Counted from the first letter of the stretch, positions 33,964 to 43,785 are shown. The stretch is DNA of 64,000 nucleotides from Mycobacterium attenuatum (GCF_900566085.1 NZ_UPHT01000057.1:1-64000), one strand, 5' to 3'. Notes: generated from the sequence alone by a model not told the origin. Numbers and translations: made by a program.

Positions 33964-34099
33964 CACACCCCCTGCCTTTGGCGGTCCCTTTGCCGGGAGT
34001 GTACAAGTCCTCGCCGCGGCCGTCACAGAGGTTCGCTGAGTTGTGCACCCATGAGGCGCTTGGCATGCTGGGGTCTCCACATGGCATCAGGAGGTTGGG

Positions 34100-34420
34100 A
34101 TGTTTCAGCTCAGCCCGGAGGAGTGGATGTCCTCGGCGGTGCACGTGACCGGTCAGGGTGAGGGGTTGGCGACCGCGCATTTGACGTCCGACTATCGGCT
34201 TCAGTCGGCGCAGGTGGGCTGGCAAGGCGCCTCGGCGACGGCGTTCGATGCCAAACTGGGCGACTGGTTGGAGGTGTCCAGGGCGCTGCTGACCCGGGTC
34301 GGTGACCACGCACGCGGCCTGCACGAGGCCGCTGTCCGGCACGCGGCGGCGGAGGAGGAAAGGGCACATGCGTTAGCGCGGGTCGGCGCTTCTGCCGTCG
34401 GTACGACGCGTCAGGTGTGA
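34100..34420 (+). CDS. WXG100-like small protein
   Basis: 106 residues, Rv2798c-like. The central GWQGASA turn in an otherwise helical chain of about 100 residues is the WXG100/ESAT-6-like plan. It follows a strong AGGAGG-type site. It is four bases before the DUF1023 hydrolase gene. In many actinobacteria such pairs are substrates of type VII secretion; no ESX core gene is near, so which system would export it is open. Confidence 0.78.
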   Translation: MFQLSPEEWMSSAVHVTGQGEGLATAHLTSDYRLQSAQVGWQGASATAFDAKLGDWLEVSRALLTRVGDHARGLHEAAVRHAAAEEERAHALARVGASAVGTTRQV

Positions 34421-34423
34421 TCG

Positions 34424-36112
34424 GTGTCCTTGACGGTGGCCGATATCGATCGGTGGAACGCGCAAGCGGTCCGGGAGGTGTTTCACGCCGCCAAGTCCCG
34501 AGCCGAGGTGACGTTGGAGGTGTCCCGTCAGTTGGCGACGTTGTCGATATTTGCGAGCTCCGGCGGCAAGACCGCTGAGGCGGCGGCACACCAAAACGAG
34601 GGGCTTCGCCGCGATCTCGACGCCCACGGTTACGAGGCGTTGGCCGTTGCCCGCGCGGCTGACAGGGCCGCGGACGGCATTGTGAAGGTTCAATCGGACC
34701 TGGCCGCACTACGCAAAGCCGCCGCGGCCGCCGAGCTGACGGTCGACGCGCTCAGCAACAAGGTGGTGCCGGTCCCCGGACTGCGGTATACCGAGGCCGA
34801 GTGGGCGCGGATGCTGGCCAAGCAAGCGGAGCTGCAGGCCGAGCTCGATGTGATCGTTGCCGAGGCCAACGCCGTCGACGAGCAATTGGCCTCAGCGGTC
34901 AACATGGCTGACGGAGATGCGCCCATCCCGGCGGAGTCCGGTCCGCCGGTCGGTCCCGAAGGCCTGACACCGACACAGCTTGCCAGCGACGCCAACGAGG
35001 AGCGGCTGCGCGAGGAGCGCGCCAAGCTGCAAGCCCGTATCGGACAGTTGCAGGGACGATACGACGACCTTGCGGCACAGGCTGCCAGAGATTACAACAA
35101 CGGCATCCTGAACAGCGACGCGTTGGGCCAGCTTGCCGCCCTTGATGGTCAGCTCAGTGCCGCCAAGGGTCGGCTGGCCGACCTTGACGCCGTCGACCAG
35201 GCGCTGCGCAATGCCCCGGAGACTTACCTCGCCCAACTCCGGATTCCCGACGACCCGCACCAGCAGGTGCTGGCGGCCGTGGCCGTCGGCAATCCGGATA
35301 CCGCGGCCAACGTGTCGGTGACCGTGCCTGGGGTGGGTTCCACAACTCGAGGTACTTTGCCCGGGATGGTGACCGAGGCCCGCAACTTGCAGGCCGAAGA
35401 AATTCGACAATTGAAGAATGCCGGCAAACCGACCTCTGTTGCCACGATCGCCTGGATGGGCTACACCCCGCCGCCTAACCCGCTCGACACCGGGAGCGCG
35501 GGCGATTTGTGGCAGACCATGACCGACGAGCAGGCACGTGCGGGCGCGGCCGATTTGTCAAGGTATTTGCAGCAGGTCCGAGCAAACAACCCCAGCGGCC
35601 ACCTGACGGTGTTGGGACACTCCTACGGGTCGCTAACCGCGTCGCTGGCCTTGCAGGATCTCAACGCCCACGGTTCCCACCCGGTTAACGATGTGGTGTT
35701 CTATGGCTCGCCGGGCCTGGAACTGTACAGCCCGGTCCAGCTGGGGCTTGATCACGGCGAGGCCTACGTCATGCAGGCTCCGCACGACCTCATCACAGAT
35801 CTCGTGGCCCCGGTGGCACCACTGCACGGCTGGGGTCCGGACCCCTACCTGACCCCCGGGTTGACCGAACTCTCGTCACAGGCCGGCTTCGATCGGAGCG
35901 GCATTTGGCGTGACGGGGTGTATGCCCATGGCGACTATCCTCGCGTCTTCCAAGACGCCGCTGGCCAGCCGCAGCTGCGGATGTCCGGCTACAACTTCGC
36001 GGCGATCGCCGCCGGGCTGCCCGGCAACAAGGTGGAGGCGCCGTTGCTTCCGCCGGTTCTGGGCGGTGGCATGCCCGGCGCGCCGGGCCCGGTACCGGCA
36101 GGAGGGCATTGA
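34424..36112 (+). CDS. DUF1023 alpha/beta hydrolase with N-terminal coiled-coil region
   Basis: 562 residues, Rv2797c-like. The first 300 residues are helical with Ala/Glu/Lys-rich coiled-coil segments (ALRKAAAAAELTVDALSNK, LAKQAELQAELDVIVAEAN). The C-terminal part is the DUF1023 hydrolase: nucleophile elbow LGHSYGS near residue 403, YGSPGLE, and an Asp/His pair toward the end. Probably secreted together with the WXG100-like partner and acting on an envelope ester; this is inference. GTG at 34424; the stop overlaps the lppV ATG. Confidence 0.85.
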   Translation: MSLTVADIDRWNAQAVREVFHAAKSRAEVTLEVSRQLATLSIFASSGGKTAEAAAHQNEGLRRDLDAHGYEALAVARAADRAADGIVKVQSDLAALRKAAAAAELTVDALSNKVVPVPGLRYTEAEWARMLAKQAELQAELDVIVAEANAVDEQLASAVNMADGDAPIPAESGPPVGPEGLTPTQLASDANEERLREERAKLQARIGQLQGRYDDLAAQAARDYNNGILNSDALGQLAALDGQLSAAKGRLADLDAVDQALRNAPETYLAQLRIPDDPHQQVLAAVAVGNPDTAANVSVTVPGVGSTTRGTLPGMVTEARNLQAEEIRQLKNAGKPTSVATIAWMGYTPPPNPLDTGSAGDLWQTMTDEQARAGAADLSRYLQQVRANNPSGHLTVLGHSYGSLTASLALQDLNAHGSHPVNDVVFYGSPGLELYSPVQLGLDHGEAYVMQAPHDLITDLVAPVAPLHGWGPDPYLTPGLTELSSQAGFDRSGIWRDGVYAHGDYPRVFQDAAGQPQLRMSGYNFAAIAAGLPGNKVEAPLLPPVLGGGMPGAPGPVPAGGH

Positions 36113-36675
36113 TGCGGTGGCCGATGGCATGGTTACTGGCCGTGGTTTGTGTGATGGTGCTGGGCTGCGGTCGCAGTGGTCACGGGACCGGTAGCGGAGA
36201 GGAGGGACCTTTGAGCCCAGAAAAAGTCGCCGAACTCGAGAACCCACTGCGGGCCAAGCCTACGTTGGAGGCCGCCAAGGATCAGTACCGGGCCGCGGTG
36301 ACTCAGATGGCCAATGCGATAACGGCCCTGGTGCCTGGGTTGACTTGGTCGATGGATATGGACAGCTGGAATCACTGTGGAGGCGAATATGTATGGACCG
36401 ACGCCAAGATGGCGTATTTCATGGCCGGATTCAGCGGACCAATCCCGGACGACAAGTGGCCGCAGGCCGTGCAGATCGTTAAGGACGGGGCAAAACAGTT
36501 CGGCGCAACCAACTTTGGTGTCATGAAGGATAAACCGGGAGACCACGACGTGTACATTTCCGGTGCCGGTGGTGTCGAATTCAAGCTCGGCACCCAGGTC
36601 GCTTCATCGCTCACCGCACAGTCGGACTGCCGCATCAGCCAAACCGATACGCCGAAACCCTCGCCGAGCCCATAG
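36112..36675 (+). CDS. lppV: Lipoprotein LppV, copy 1
   Basis: 187 residues. Signal peptide with lipobox VLGC (Cys19), then EEGPLSPEKVAEL and the conserved core GLTW, FSGPIPDDKWPQAVQIVKDGAKQFGATNFGVM, KPGDHDVYISG. Two Cys in the mature part (WNHC, QSDC) may pair. Function unknown. ATG overlaps the DUF1023 gene stop, so this copy is operon-linked; M. tuberculosis has only one copy here as I recall. Confidence 0.9.
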   Translation: MRWPMAWLLAVVCVMVLGCGRSGHGTGSGEEGPLSPEKVAELENPLRAKPTLEAAKDQYRAAVTQMANAITALVPGLTWSMDMDSWNHCGGEYVWTDAKMAYFMAGFSGPIPDDKWPQAVQIVKDGAKQFGATNFGVMKDKPGDHDVYISGAGGVEFKLGTQVASSLTAQSDCRISQTDTPKPSPSP

Positions 36676-36716
36676 CGGTTCGGAGCGTGGCAAAGACTAG
36701 TGACGGACCCTCCAAC

Positions 36717-37277
36717 ATGCGATGGCTTGTGGCCTGGCTGGCCATGGTCTGTGTGATCGTGCTGGGCTGCGGTCGCATCGGTCATGGTGCCGGTGGCGGA
36801 GAGGAGGGGCCGTTGAGCCCGGAGAAGGTCGCCGAACTTGAGGACGCATTGCGCGCCAAGCCACCGCTGGAAGCAGCGAAGGACGAGTACCGGGCCGTGT
36901 CGGCCGAAATGGCAAACGCAATCACAGCATTGGTGCCCGGGTTGACATGGAGGACCGACATGGATACCTGGACGGGCTGCGGTGGCGATTATGAATGGAC
37001 CAGGGCAAAAGCCGCGTATTTCATGATGGTCTTCAGTGGACCAATTCCCGACGACAAGTGGCCGCAGGCCGTGCAGATCGTCAAAGACCGTGGTAAACAA
37101 TTCGGCGCCACCAACTTCGGGGTGATGAAAAACAAGCCTGGCGATCACGATGTCTACATCGCGGGCCATGGCGGAGTCGAGTTCAAGCTATCCACTCAGA
37201 AGGCGGCGGTGCTCACCGCGCAATCGGACTGCCGCATCAGCCAAACCGATACGGCGAAACCCTCGCCCAGCGCGTAG
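36717..37277 (+). CDS. Lipoprotein LppV, copy 2
   Basis: 186 residues, lipobox Cys18. Same plan as copy 1, but the middle differs (DTWTGCGGDYEWTRAKAAYFMM). The C-terminal 60-70 residues are nearly the same as copy 3. The 604-base start-to-start spacing to copy 3 and shared spacer (GGCAAAGACTAGTGACG) show a direct tandem duplication. An in-frame GTG upstream is possible but has no advantage. Confidence 0.88.
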   Translation: MRWLVAWLAMVCVIVLGCGRIGHGAGGGEEGPLSPEKVAELEDALRAKPPLEAAKDEYRAVSAEMANAITALVPGLTWRTDMDTWTGCGGDYEWTRAKAAYFMMVFSGPIPDDKWPQAVQIVKDRGKQFGATNFGVMKNKPGDHDVYIAGHGGVEFKLSTQKAAVLTAQSDCRISQTDTAKPSPSA

Positions 37278-37320
37278 CGGTTCGGACCGTGGCAAAAGAC
37301 TAGTGACGCAGGTTCCCAAC

Positions 37321-37881
37321 ATGCGATGGCTTGTGGCCTGGCTGGCCGTGGTTTGTGTGATGGTGCTGGGCTGTGGTCGCATCGGTCATGGAACCGGTCG
37401 TGGTGAGGAGGGGCCGTTGAGCCCCGAAAAGGTGGCCGAATTGGAGAACCCGCTGCGGGCCAAGCCTTCATTGGAGGCCGCCAGGGAGGAGTATCGCGCC
37501 GCGGTGACGCAGATGGCCAATTCGATCACAGGCTTGGTGCCGGGGTTGACTTGGCGAACCGATATGGACAGCTGGAACCACTGTGAAGGCGAATATGTAT
37601 GGACCGACGCCAAGATGGCTTACCTCATGGTGGTCTTCAGTGGACCAATCCCGGACGACAAGTGGCCGCAGGCCGTGCAGATCGTCAAAGACCGTGGTAA
37701 ACAATTCGGCGCCACCAACTTCGGGGTGATGAAAAACAAGCCTGGCGATCACGATGTCTACATCGCGGGTCATGGCGGAGTCGAGTTCAAGCTATCCACT
37801 CAGAAGGCGTCATCGCTCACCGCGCAATCGGACTGCCGCATCAGCCAGACCGACACGCCCAAACCCCCGCCCACCCCGTAG
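37321..37881 (+). CDS. Lipoprotein LppV, copy 3 (mosaic)
   Basis: 186 residues, lipobox Cys18. The middle (DSWNHCEGEYVWTDAKMAY) follows copy 1, whereas from FSGPIPDDKW to the SerThrGlnLys block it follows copy 2 with RDRGKQFG... replaced by KDRGKQFG and AGHGGVEFKLSTQK, almost identical at the DNA level over about 170 bases. This is the pattern expected from gene conversion between tandem copies. A GTG at 37303 could extend it by six residues. Confidence 0.88.
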   Translation: MRWLVAWLAVVCVMVLGCGRIGHGTGRGEEGPLSPEKVAELENPLRAKPSLEAAREEYRAAVTQMANSITGLVPGLTWRTDMDSWNHCEGEYVWTDAKMAYLMVVFSGPIPDDKWPQAVQIVKDRGKQFGATNFGVMKNKPGDHDVYIAGHGGVEFKLSTQKASSLTAQSDCRISQTDTPKPPPTP

Positions 37882-37951
37882 CGCGCCGCAGCAAAGCGTG
37901 TGACAAGGAACAATTCGTCTGCACCTCGCCAGTTCATTAGGGTGGTTGATC

Positions 37952-38917
37952 GTGACAGGGCACGAGTCGACCGGCGGACAGCCGACGCTGTGGGCTGTCT
38001 CCGACCTGCACACCGGTCACCTGGGCAACAAGCCCGTCGCCGAGTCGCTGCACCCATCGTCGCCGGACGACTGGCTGATCGTCGCCGGCGATGTCGCCGA
38101 ACGCACCGACGAGATCCGCTGGACACTGGACTTGCTGCGGCGGCGGTTCGCCAAGGTCATCTGGGTGCCCGGTAACCACGAGTTGTGGACCACCAACCGC
38201 GACCCCGCGCAGATCTTCGGCAAAGCGCGCTACGACTACCTGGTCAATATGTGCGACGAACTGGGCGTCGTGACCCCCGAGCACCCGTTTCCGGTGTGGA
38301 CCGAACGCGGCGGCCCGGCCACCATCGTGCCGATGTTCCTGCTGTATGACTACTCCTTCCTGCCACATGGCGCCACCAGCAAAGCCGAGGGCATGGCGAT
38401 CGCGAAGCAACGCAATGTGGTGGCCACCGACGAATTCCTGCTCTCACCCGAGCCGTACCCCACTCGAACTGCCTGGTGCCACGAACGGGTGGCCAGCACT
38501 CGCGCGCGTCTTGAACAGCTCGATTGGATGCAACCGACCGTGCTCGTCAACCACTTTCCCCTGGTGCGCGAGCCCTGCGAAGCGCTGTTTTACCCCGAAT
38601 TCTCGCTGTGGTGCGGAACCACCAAGACCGCCGACTGGCACACCCGCTACAACGCGGTGTGCTCGGTATACGGCCATCTCCACATTCCCCGCACCACCTG
38701 GCATGACGACGTGCGCTTCGAAGAGGTGTCGGTGGGCTACCCGCGGGAATGGCGTCGTCGCAAGCCGTACAGCTGGCTGCGCCAAGTCCTGCCCGACCCG
38801 CAGTACGCGCCGGGTTATCTCAACGACTTCGGCGGCCACTTTGTCATCACTCCCGAGATGCGTGCCCAAGCCGCCCAATTCCGGGAACGATTGCGGCAGC
38901 GGCAATTACGGCGGTGA
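37952..38917 (+). CDS. pptH: Metallophosphoesterase, phosphopantetheinyl hydrolase PptH
   Basis: 321 residues of the calcineurin-like metallophosphoesterase fold: WAVSDLHTGH, VAGDVAE, WVPGNHELW, VNHFPL and YGHLHIPR are the metal-binding motifs in order. The M. tuberculosis orthologue (Rv2795c) removes phosphopantetheine from carrier proteins and so opposes PptT, encoded next. GTG at 37952 corresponds to an internal Met of the recalled orthologue; a TTG at 37946 is two codons earlier. The stop overlaps the pptT GTG, so eraser and writer are translationally coupled. Confidence 0.93.
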   Translation: MTGHESTGGQPTLWAVSDLHTGHLGNKPVAESLHPSSPDDWLIVAGDVAERTDEIRWTLDLLRRRFAKVIWVPGNHELWTTNRDPAQIFGKARYDYLVNMCDELGVVTPEHPFPVWTERGGPATIVPMFLLYDYSFLPHGATSKAEGMAIAKQRNVVATDEFLLSPEPYPTRTAWCHERVASTRARLEQLDWMQPTVLVNHFPLVREPCEALFYPEFSLWCGTTKTADWHTRYNAVCSVYGHLHIPRTTWHDDVRFEEVSVGYPREWRRRKPYSWLRQVLPDPQYAPGYLNDFGGHFVITPEMRAQAAQFRERLRQRQLRR

Positions 38918-39597
38918 CGACGAGCATGCTGGTGTCGTCGGTGTTGCCCGGCGCGGTGGTCGAGGATCTGGCGTATGCCGAGATGTACTCCGACCCGCCC
39001 GGTCTGGCGCCGTTGCCGGACGAGGAGCCGTTGATTGCCAGATCGGTGGACAAGCGCCGCAACGAATTCATCACCGCCCGCCATTGCGCCCGCGTCGCGC
39101 TGCGTGAGCTCGGCGTGCCGCCGGTGCCGATTCTCAAGGGCGACAAGGGACAACCCTGCTGGCCCGACGGCGTCGTCGGCAGTCTGACCCACTGCACCGG
39201 TTATCGGGGCGCGGTGGTCGGGCGCAGCGGGGCGGTGCGTTCGGTGGGCATCGACGCCGAACCGCACGACGTGCTGCCCAACGGCGTGCTCGACGCGATC
39301 AGCCTGCCTGCCGAACGCGCCGAACTGTCCCACAGCATGCCGGCCGGCCTGCACTGGGACCGAATCTTATTCTGCGCCAAGGAGGCAACGTACAAGGCGT
39401 GGTTCCCGCTGACCGAGAGATGGCTGGGTTTCGAAGACGCCCACATCACGTTCGACGCCGACGCCTCCGGTATGACGGGCCGCTTCAGGTCGCGCATCCT
39501 GATCGACCCGTCGGCTCTATCGGGTCCGCCGCTGACGACGCTGAGCGGCCGATGGTCGGTCGAACGTGGCCTGGTGCTCACCGCTATCGTGCTATGA
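38914..39597 (+). CDS. pptT: 4'-phosphopantetheinyl transferase PptT
   Basis: Transfers phosphopantetheine from CoA to carrier proteins of fatty-acid, mycolate, PKS and siderophore synthesis; essential in M. tuberculosis. 227 residues, same length. Sfp-type motifs: [14 protein letters not shown] (Asp114, Glu116) and KEATYK (156-161). GTG at 38914 overlaps the pptH stop. The stop overlaps the truB ATG (ATGA). Confidence 0.96.
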   Translation: MTTSMLVSSVLPGAVVEDLAYAEMYSDPPGLAPLPDEEPLIARSVDKRRNEFITARHCARVALRELGVPPVPILKGDKGQPCWPDGVVGSLTHCTGYRGAVVGRSGAVRSVGIDAEPHDVLPNGVLDAISLPAERAELSHSMPAGLHWDRILFCAKEATYKAWFPLTERWLGFEDAHITFDADASGMTGRFRSRILIDPSALSGPPLTTLSGRWSVERGLVLTAIVL

Positions 39598-40490
39598 GCC
39601 AAAGCCGCACCGGCCCAGGTCTTGTGGTGGTCGACAAGCCGCCCGGAATGACCAGTCACGACGTGGTGGGGCGGTGCCGCCGCATCTTCGCCACCCGCAA
39701 GGTAGGCCATGCAGGGACGCTGGACCCGATGGCCACCGGCGTGCTGGTCATCGGAATCGAACGCGCCACCAAGATCCTGGGCCTGCTGACCGCGACGTCG
39801 AAGTCGTATGCCGCCACCATCCGCCTGGGCCGGTCCACGTCCACCGACGACGCCGAAGGTGAAGTGCTGCACACCGTTTCCGCCGCGCATCTCACGGATG
39901 AGCAGATCGCCAGCACAATCGCCGGGCTGTGTGGCGACATCAGTCAGGTGCCCTCGGCGGTCAGTGCGATCAAGGTCGGCGGCCGTCGCGCCTATGAGCT
40001 CGCCCGCCAGGGTCATGACGTCGCGCTGCAAGCTCGGCCGGTACGCGTCGACCGGTTCGACGTTCTGGCCGCGCGACGCGGCGGTGACGGCGTCGTCGAC
40101 CTCGACGTGGAAGTCGACTGCTCGTCGGGCACCTACATTCGCGCGTTGGCGCGCGATCTCGGTGATGCCCTTGGCGTGGGTGGCCACCTGACGTCGTTGC
40201 GACGCACCCGGGTGGGCCGCTTCGGCCTGGACCAGGCGTGCTCGCTCGACAAGCTGGCGCAGCATCCGCAACTCAGCCTGAGCCTGGACGACGCGTGCCT
40301 GCTGATGTTTCCTCGCCGCGACCTCACTGCCAAGGAGGCCGAGGCCACCGCCAACGGCCGGCCCCTCGCGCCGGCCGGTATCGACGGCATATACGCCGCC
40401 GCCGACGCCGACGGGCGGGTGATTGCGCTGCTGCGCGACGACGGTCCACGGACCAGATCCCTGGTCGTAATTCGTCCGGCAACGTTGTAG
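39594..40490 (+). CDS. truB: tRNA pseudouridine-55 synthase TruB
   Basis: 298 residues. [11 protein letters not shown] with catalytic Asp44, [25 protein letters not shown] and [14 protein letters not shown] are family motifs; an actinobacterial C-terminal domain follows (about 235-298). Modifies U55 in the T-loop of tRNAs. ATG overlaps the pptT stop. In H37Rv an IS1602 pair follows truB; here only 98 bases separate it from ltp1. Confidence 0.96.
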   Translation: MSQSRTGPGLVVVDKPPGMTSHDVVGRCRRIFATRKVGHAGTLDPMATGVLVIGIERATKILGLLTATSKSYAATIRLGRSTSTDDAEGEVLHTVSAAHLTDEQIASTIAGLCGDISQVPSAVSAIKVGGRRAYELARQGHDVALQARPVRVDRFDVLAARRGGDGVVDLDVEVDCSSGTYIRALARDLGDALGVGGHLTSLRRTRVGRFGLDQACSLDKLAQHPQLSLSLDDACLLMFPRRDLTAKEAEATANGRPLAPAGIDGIYAAADADGRVIALLRDDGPRTRSLVVIRPATL

Positions 40491-40588
40491 GGCACCCGGG
40501 CTGTTGTCCGTCGGTATCCAGGTTGCACACTGGGAGGCAGGCCAACGGCGCTCGCCGGGCGGCCGCTGCTCGAATGGAAGGGGCGTGC

Positions 40589-41791
40589 ATGTCTCCCAAG
40601 ATGCCTAGCAAGGTTTTTGTCGTCGGTGTGGGCATGACCAAGTTCGAGAAGCCGGGCCGCCGCGAAGGCTGGGACTATCCCGACATGGCGCGGGAATCGG
40701 GAACCAACGCGCTGCGCGATGCCGGCGTCGACTACAACGACGTCGAGCAAGGCTACGTCGGCTATGTCGCCGGCGATTCGACGTCCGGGCAGCGGGCGCT
40801 CTACGAGCTCGGCATGACCGGGATCCCGATCGTCAACGTCAACAACAACTGCTCGACCGGCTCGACGGCGCTGTTCTTGGCGGCCCAGGCCATCCGCGGC
40901 GGAATCGCCGACTGCACGATCGCGCTCGGCTTCGAGAAGATGCAACCCGGTTCGTTGAGCGGTGGTGCGCAAGACCGCGAATCGCCGATGGCCAGACACG
41001 TCAAGGCGCTGGCGCAGATCGACGAGTTCGCCATGCCGGTGGCCCCGTGGATGTTCGGCGCCGCCGGCCGGGAGCACATGAAGCAGTACGGCACCACCGC
41101 AGAGCATTTCGCCAAGATCGGCTACAAGAATCACAAGCATTCGGTCAACAACCCCTATGCGCAGTTTCAGGAGTCCTACACCCTCGACGACATCCTGGCG
41201 TCGCGGATGATCTCCGACCCGCTGACTAAGCTGCAATGTTCGCCGACCTCCGACGGTTCGGCTGCGGCTATCCTGGCATCGGAATCGTTCGTCGACAGTC
41301 ACGGGCTGGCCGGCCAGGCGGTGGAGATCGTCGGTCAGGCCATGACAACCGATTTCGCGTCCACCTTCGACGGCAGCGCCAAGAACCTCATTGGCTACGA
41401 CATGAATGTTCAAGCGGCACAACGTGTTTATCAGCAATCGGGACTCGGTCCCGAGGACTTTCAGGTTATCGAGTTGCACGACTGCTTTTCGGCCAACGAG
41501 CTCTTGCTGTACGAGGCGCTGGGCCTATGCGGCCCGGGCGAGGCGCCCAAGCTGATCGACAACGGCGACACCACCTATGGCGGACGCTGGGTGGTCAACC
41601 CTTCCGGCGGTCTCATCTCCAAGGGGCATCCGCTGGGCGCGACGGGCTTGGCGCAGTGCTCCGAATTGACTTGGCAACTGCGCGGCACCGCAGACAAGCG
41701 GCAGGTCGACAACGTCACCGCCGCTTTGCAACACAACATCGGGCTAGGCGGCGCCGCCGTCGTCACCGCCTACCAGCGCGCCGAGCGCTGA
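40589..41791 (+). CDS. ltp1: SCP-x-type thiolase / lipid-transfer protein Ltp1
   Basis: 400 residues of the thiolase fold. Nucleophile Cys88 in [12 protein letters not shown]; His in the C-terminal [21 protein letters not shown] typical of SCP-x thiolases (often retro-thiolase or aldolase-like in sterol side-chain breakdown). The ATG at 40589 follows GGAAGGGG; an ATG at 40574 would lie over that site. Runs with fadE21, suggesting a lipid or sterol side-chain role. Confidence 0.93.
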   Translation: MSPKMPSKVFVVGVGMTKFEKPGRREGWDYPDMARESGTNALRDAGVDYNDVEQGYVGYVAGDSTSGQRALYELGMTGIPIVNVNNNCSTGSTALFLAAQAIRGGIADCTIALGFEKMQPGSLSGGAQDRESPMARHVKALAQIDEFAMPVAPWMFGAAGREHMKQYGTTAEHFAKIGYKNHKHSVNNPYAQFQESYTLDDILASRMISDPLTKLQCSPTSDGSAAAILASESFVDSHGLAGQAVEIVGQAMTTDFASTFDGSAKNLIGYDMNVQAAQRVYQQSGLGPEDFQVIELHDCFSANELLLYEALGLCGPGEAPKLIDNGDTTYGGRWVVNPSGGLISKGHPLGATGLAQCSELTWQLRGTADKRQVDNVTAALQHNIGLGGAAVVTAYQRAER

Positions 41792-41806
41792 GATCGGGCG
41801 CGCGCC

Positions 41807-43060
41807 GTGATCGAGTGGTCCGAGACCGATCTGATGATGCGCGACGCGGTTCGCCAATTCATCGACAAAGAAATCCGGCCGAATCTGGACGAGTTGGAAA
41901 CCGGTGCGCTGTCGCCATATCCGATCGTGCGCAAGCTGTTCAGCCAGTTCGGCCTCGACGCGGTGGCCGCCGAATCGGTCAAGTCGATGCTGGACCGGGA
42001 ACGGGCTGAGCGCCACGGAAAGAACGAAAGAGGTGGCAGTTCAAGCAGTTTCGGTGTCCTCGGCGCTCAGGCGTCGATGGTTGCGGTCATGGTGTCCGAA
42101 CTTGCGGGGGTGAGCATCGGATTGATCAGCACGGTCGCGGTCAGCATCGGGTTGGGGGCGGCGACCATCATGAGCCGCGGCACGCTGGCCCAGAAGGAGC
42201 GCTGGTTGCCTGAGCTGATGACGCTGGAAAAGGTCGCGGCGTGGGCAATCACCGAGCCTGACTCGGGCTCGGATGCGTTCGGCGGCATGAAAACCCACGT
42301 CAAGCGCGACGGCGCGGACTACATTCTCAACGGGCAGAAGACCTTCATCACCAACGGTCCCGACGCGGACGTGCTGGTGGTCTACGCGAAACTCGACGAC
42401 GGCTCCGCTGGCGACGCCGATTCGGACCGGCGCAACCGGCCGGTGCTCACCTTCGTTTTGGATGCGGGAATGCCGGGTCTGACGCAGGGCAAGCCGTTCA
42501 AGAAGATGGGCATGATGTCGTCGCCGACCGGCGAACTTTTCTTCGACAGCGTGCGACTGACTCCGGACCGTCTGCTGGGGGAGCAGGAACAGCACACCGA
42601 CGGCGACGGCCGCGACAGTGCCCGGGCCAACTTCGCCGCGGAACGCCTCGGGGTCGCGTTGATGGCGCTGGGCATCATCAACGAATGTCACCGGCTGTGT
42701 GTGGCATATGCGAAGACCCGCACCCTCTGGGGCAAGAATATCGGGCAGTTCCAGCTGATCCAGCTCAAGCTTGCCAAGATGGAGATTGCCCGAATCAACG
42801 TGCAGAACATGGTGTTTCAAATTCTGGAACGGCTCAAGGCCGGCAAGCTTCCGTCACTGGCCGAGGCGTCGGCCATCAAGCTCTATTCCTCGGAGGCCGC
42901 CACCGACGTCGCGATGGAGGCCGTGCAATTGTTCGGCGGCAACGGCTATATGGCGGAGTATCGGGTCGAACAGCTTGCCCGGGACGCGAAGTCGCTGATG
43001 ATCTATGCCGGCAGCAACGAGATCCAGGTAACGCATATCGCCAAGGGCCTACTGGCCTGA
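41807..43060 (+). CDS. fadE21: Acyl-CoA dehydrogenase FadE21
   Basis: 417 residues. AWAITEPDSGSDAFG and GQKTFITNGPDADVLVV (FAD/substrate), MSSPTGELFFD, then the C-terminal helical domain with LFGGNGYMAEYRVEQLARDAKSLMIYAGSNEIQ. Alpha,beta-dehydrogenation of an acyl-CoA; chain specificity unknown. GTG at 41807 is 15 bases after ltp1. It ends two bases before the convergent sirR stop. Confidence 0.94.
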   Translation: MIEWSETDLMMRDAVRQFIDKEIRPNLDELETGALSPYPIVRKLFSQFGLDAVAAESVKSMLDRERAERHGKNERGGSSSSFGVLGAQASMVAVMVSELAGVSIGLISTVAVSIGLGAATIMSRGTLAQKERWLPELMTLEKVAAWAITEPDSGSDAFGGMKTHVKRDGADYILNGQKTFITNGPDADVLVVYAKLDDGSAGDADSDRRNRPVLTFVLDAGMPGLTQGKPFKKMGMMSSPTGELFFDSVRLTPDRLLGEQEQHTDGDGRDSARANFAAERLGVALMALGIINECHRLCVAYAKTRTLWGKNIGQFQLIQLKLAKMEIARINVQNMVFQILERLKAGKLPSLAEASAIKLYSSEAATDVAMEAVQLFGGNGYMAEYRVEQLARDAKSLMIYAGSNEIQVTHIAKGLLA

Positions 43061-43062
43061 CG

Positions 43063-43755
43063 CTAGGCCACCACCCAGATCGCTCGTGCCGCCGGGCTCC
43101 CCAACTCGACAGGCGTCGGGCCGCCGTCACCGGAGTCGATCGCCACTGAGATCATGCCGGCGAACTCGCGCCGGGTCACTACCCGCAGCCGCGAGTCCAG
43201 GCTGATTCCGACACTGTCGAAATACCGCAGCATTTCCGGTTCGGCATCGGAGATGCGGGCCACCGTGCCGGTATCGCCGTCGCGGCACTCCCACAGTTGC
43301 CGGGCCGGCGGCGTGGGCACTTGCCCGTCGGATGCCGGAATGGGGTCCCCGTGCGGATCGCGCTGCGGAAAGCCCAGCTTGGCGTCGATTCGAGCCACCA
43401 GCCGATCCGATACCGCATGCTCGAGCACCTCGGCCTCGTCGTGCACTTCGTCCCAGCCGTAACCGAGTTCATTGACCAGGAACGTCTCCAGAAGCCGGTG
43501 CCGGCGCACCATCGCCAGCGCCGCGCGACGGCCGGCGTCGGTCAACGTCACCGCGCCGTATTTTTCGTGGTCGACCAAACCCTGTTCGGCGAGTCTGCGG
43601 ATCGACTCCGAGGCCGTGCTGGCCGAAACCCCGATCTTCTCGGCCAGCATCTTGGTACTGACCTTTTCCAACGACCATTCCTGAGCCTTCCAGATGACCT
43701 TCAGGTAGTCCTGGGCAACCGCGGTGAGACCGCCAGGCTCTTCGTCAGCCCTCAC
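43063..43755 (-). CDS. sirR: DtxR/IdeR-family metalloregulator SirR (MntR-like)
   Basis: 230-residue metal-dependent repressor. N-terminal winged helix with AQDYLKVIWKAQEWSLEKVSTKMLAEKIGVSASTASESIRRLAEQGLV; the dimerisation/metal domain has HRLLETFL, GYGWDEVHDEAEVLEHAVSD (His/Glu ligands); a C-terminal FeoA/SH3-like domain follows (about 155-230). GTG at 43755 is used because it gives the known N-terminus; an open frame runs on upstream by shadow only. A DtxR-type palindrome 12 bases upstream suggests autoregulation. Confidence 0.93.
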   Translation of the reverse strand: MRADEEPGGLTAVAQDYLKVIWKAQEWSLEKVSTKMLAEKIGVSASTASESIRRLAEQGLVDHEKYGAVTLTDAGRRAALAMVRRHRLLETFLVNELGYGWDEVHDEAEVLEHAVSDRLVARIDAKLGFPQRDPHGDPIPASDGQVPTPPARQLWECRDGDTGTVARISDAEPEMLRYFDSVGISLDSRLRVVTRREFAGMISVAIDSGDGGPTPVELGSPAARAIWVVA

Positions 43756-43766
43756 AACCTGAGAGT

Positions 43767-43785
43767 TTAGGCGCACCTGACCTAA
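43767..43785. promoter_or_regulatory. Candidate DtxR/IdeR-type operator before sirR
   Basis: A 19-base imperfect palindrome with arms TTAGG and CCTAA. It agrees with the IdeR box consensus (TTAGGTTAGGCTAACCTAA) at 13 of 19 positions, counting by eye. It lies in the sirR-ribF intergenic region, 12 bases upstream of the sirR start, where a bound repressor would block initiation. Whether SirR, IdeR or MntR binds is not known. Confidence 0.6.
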
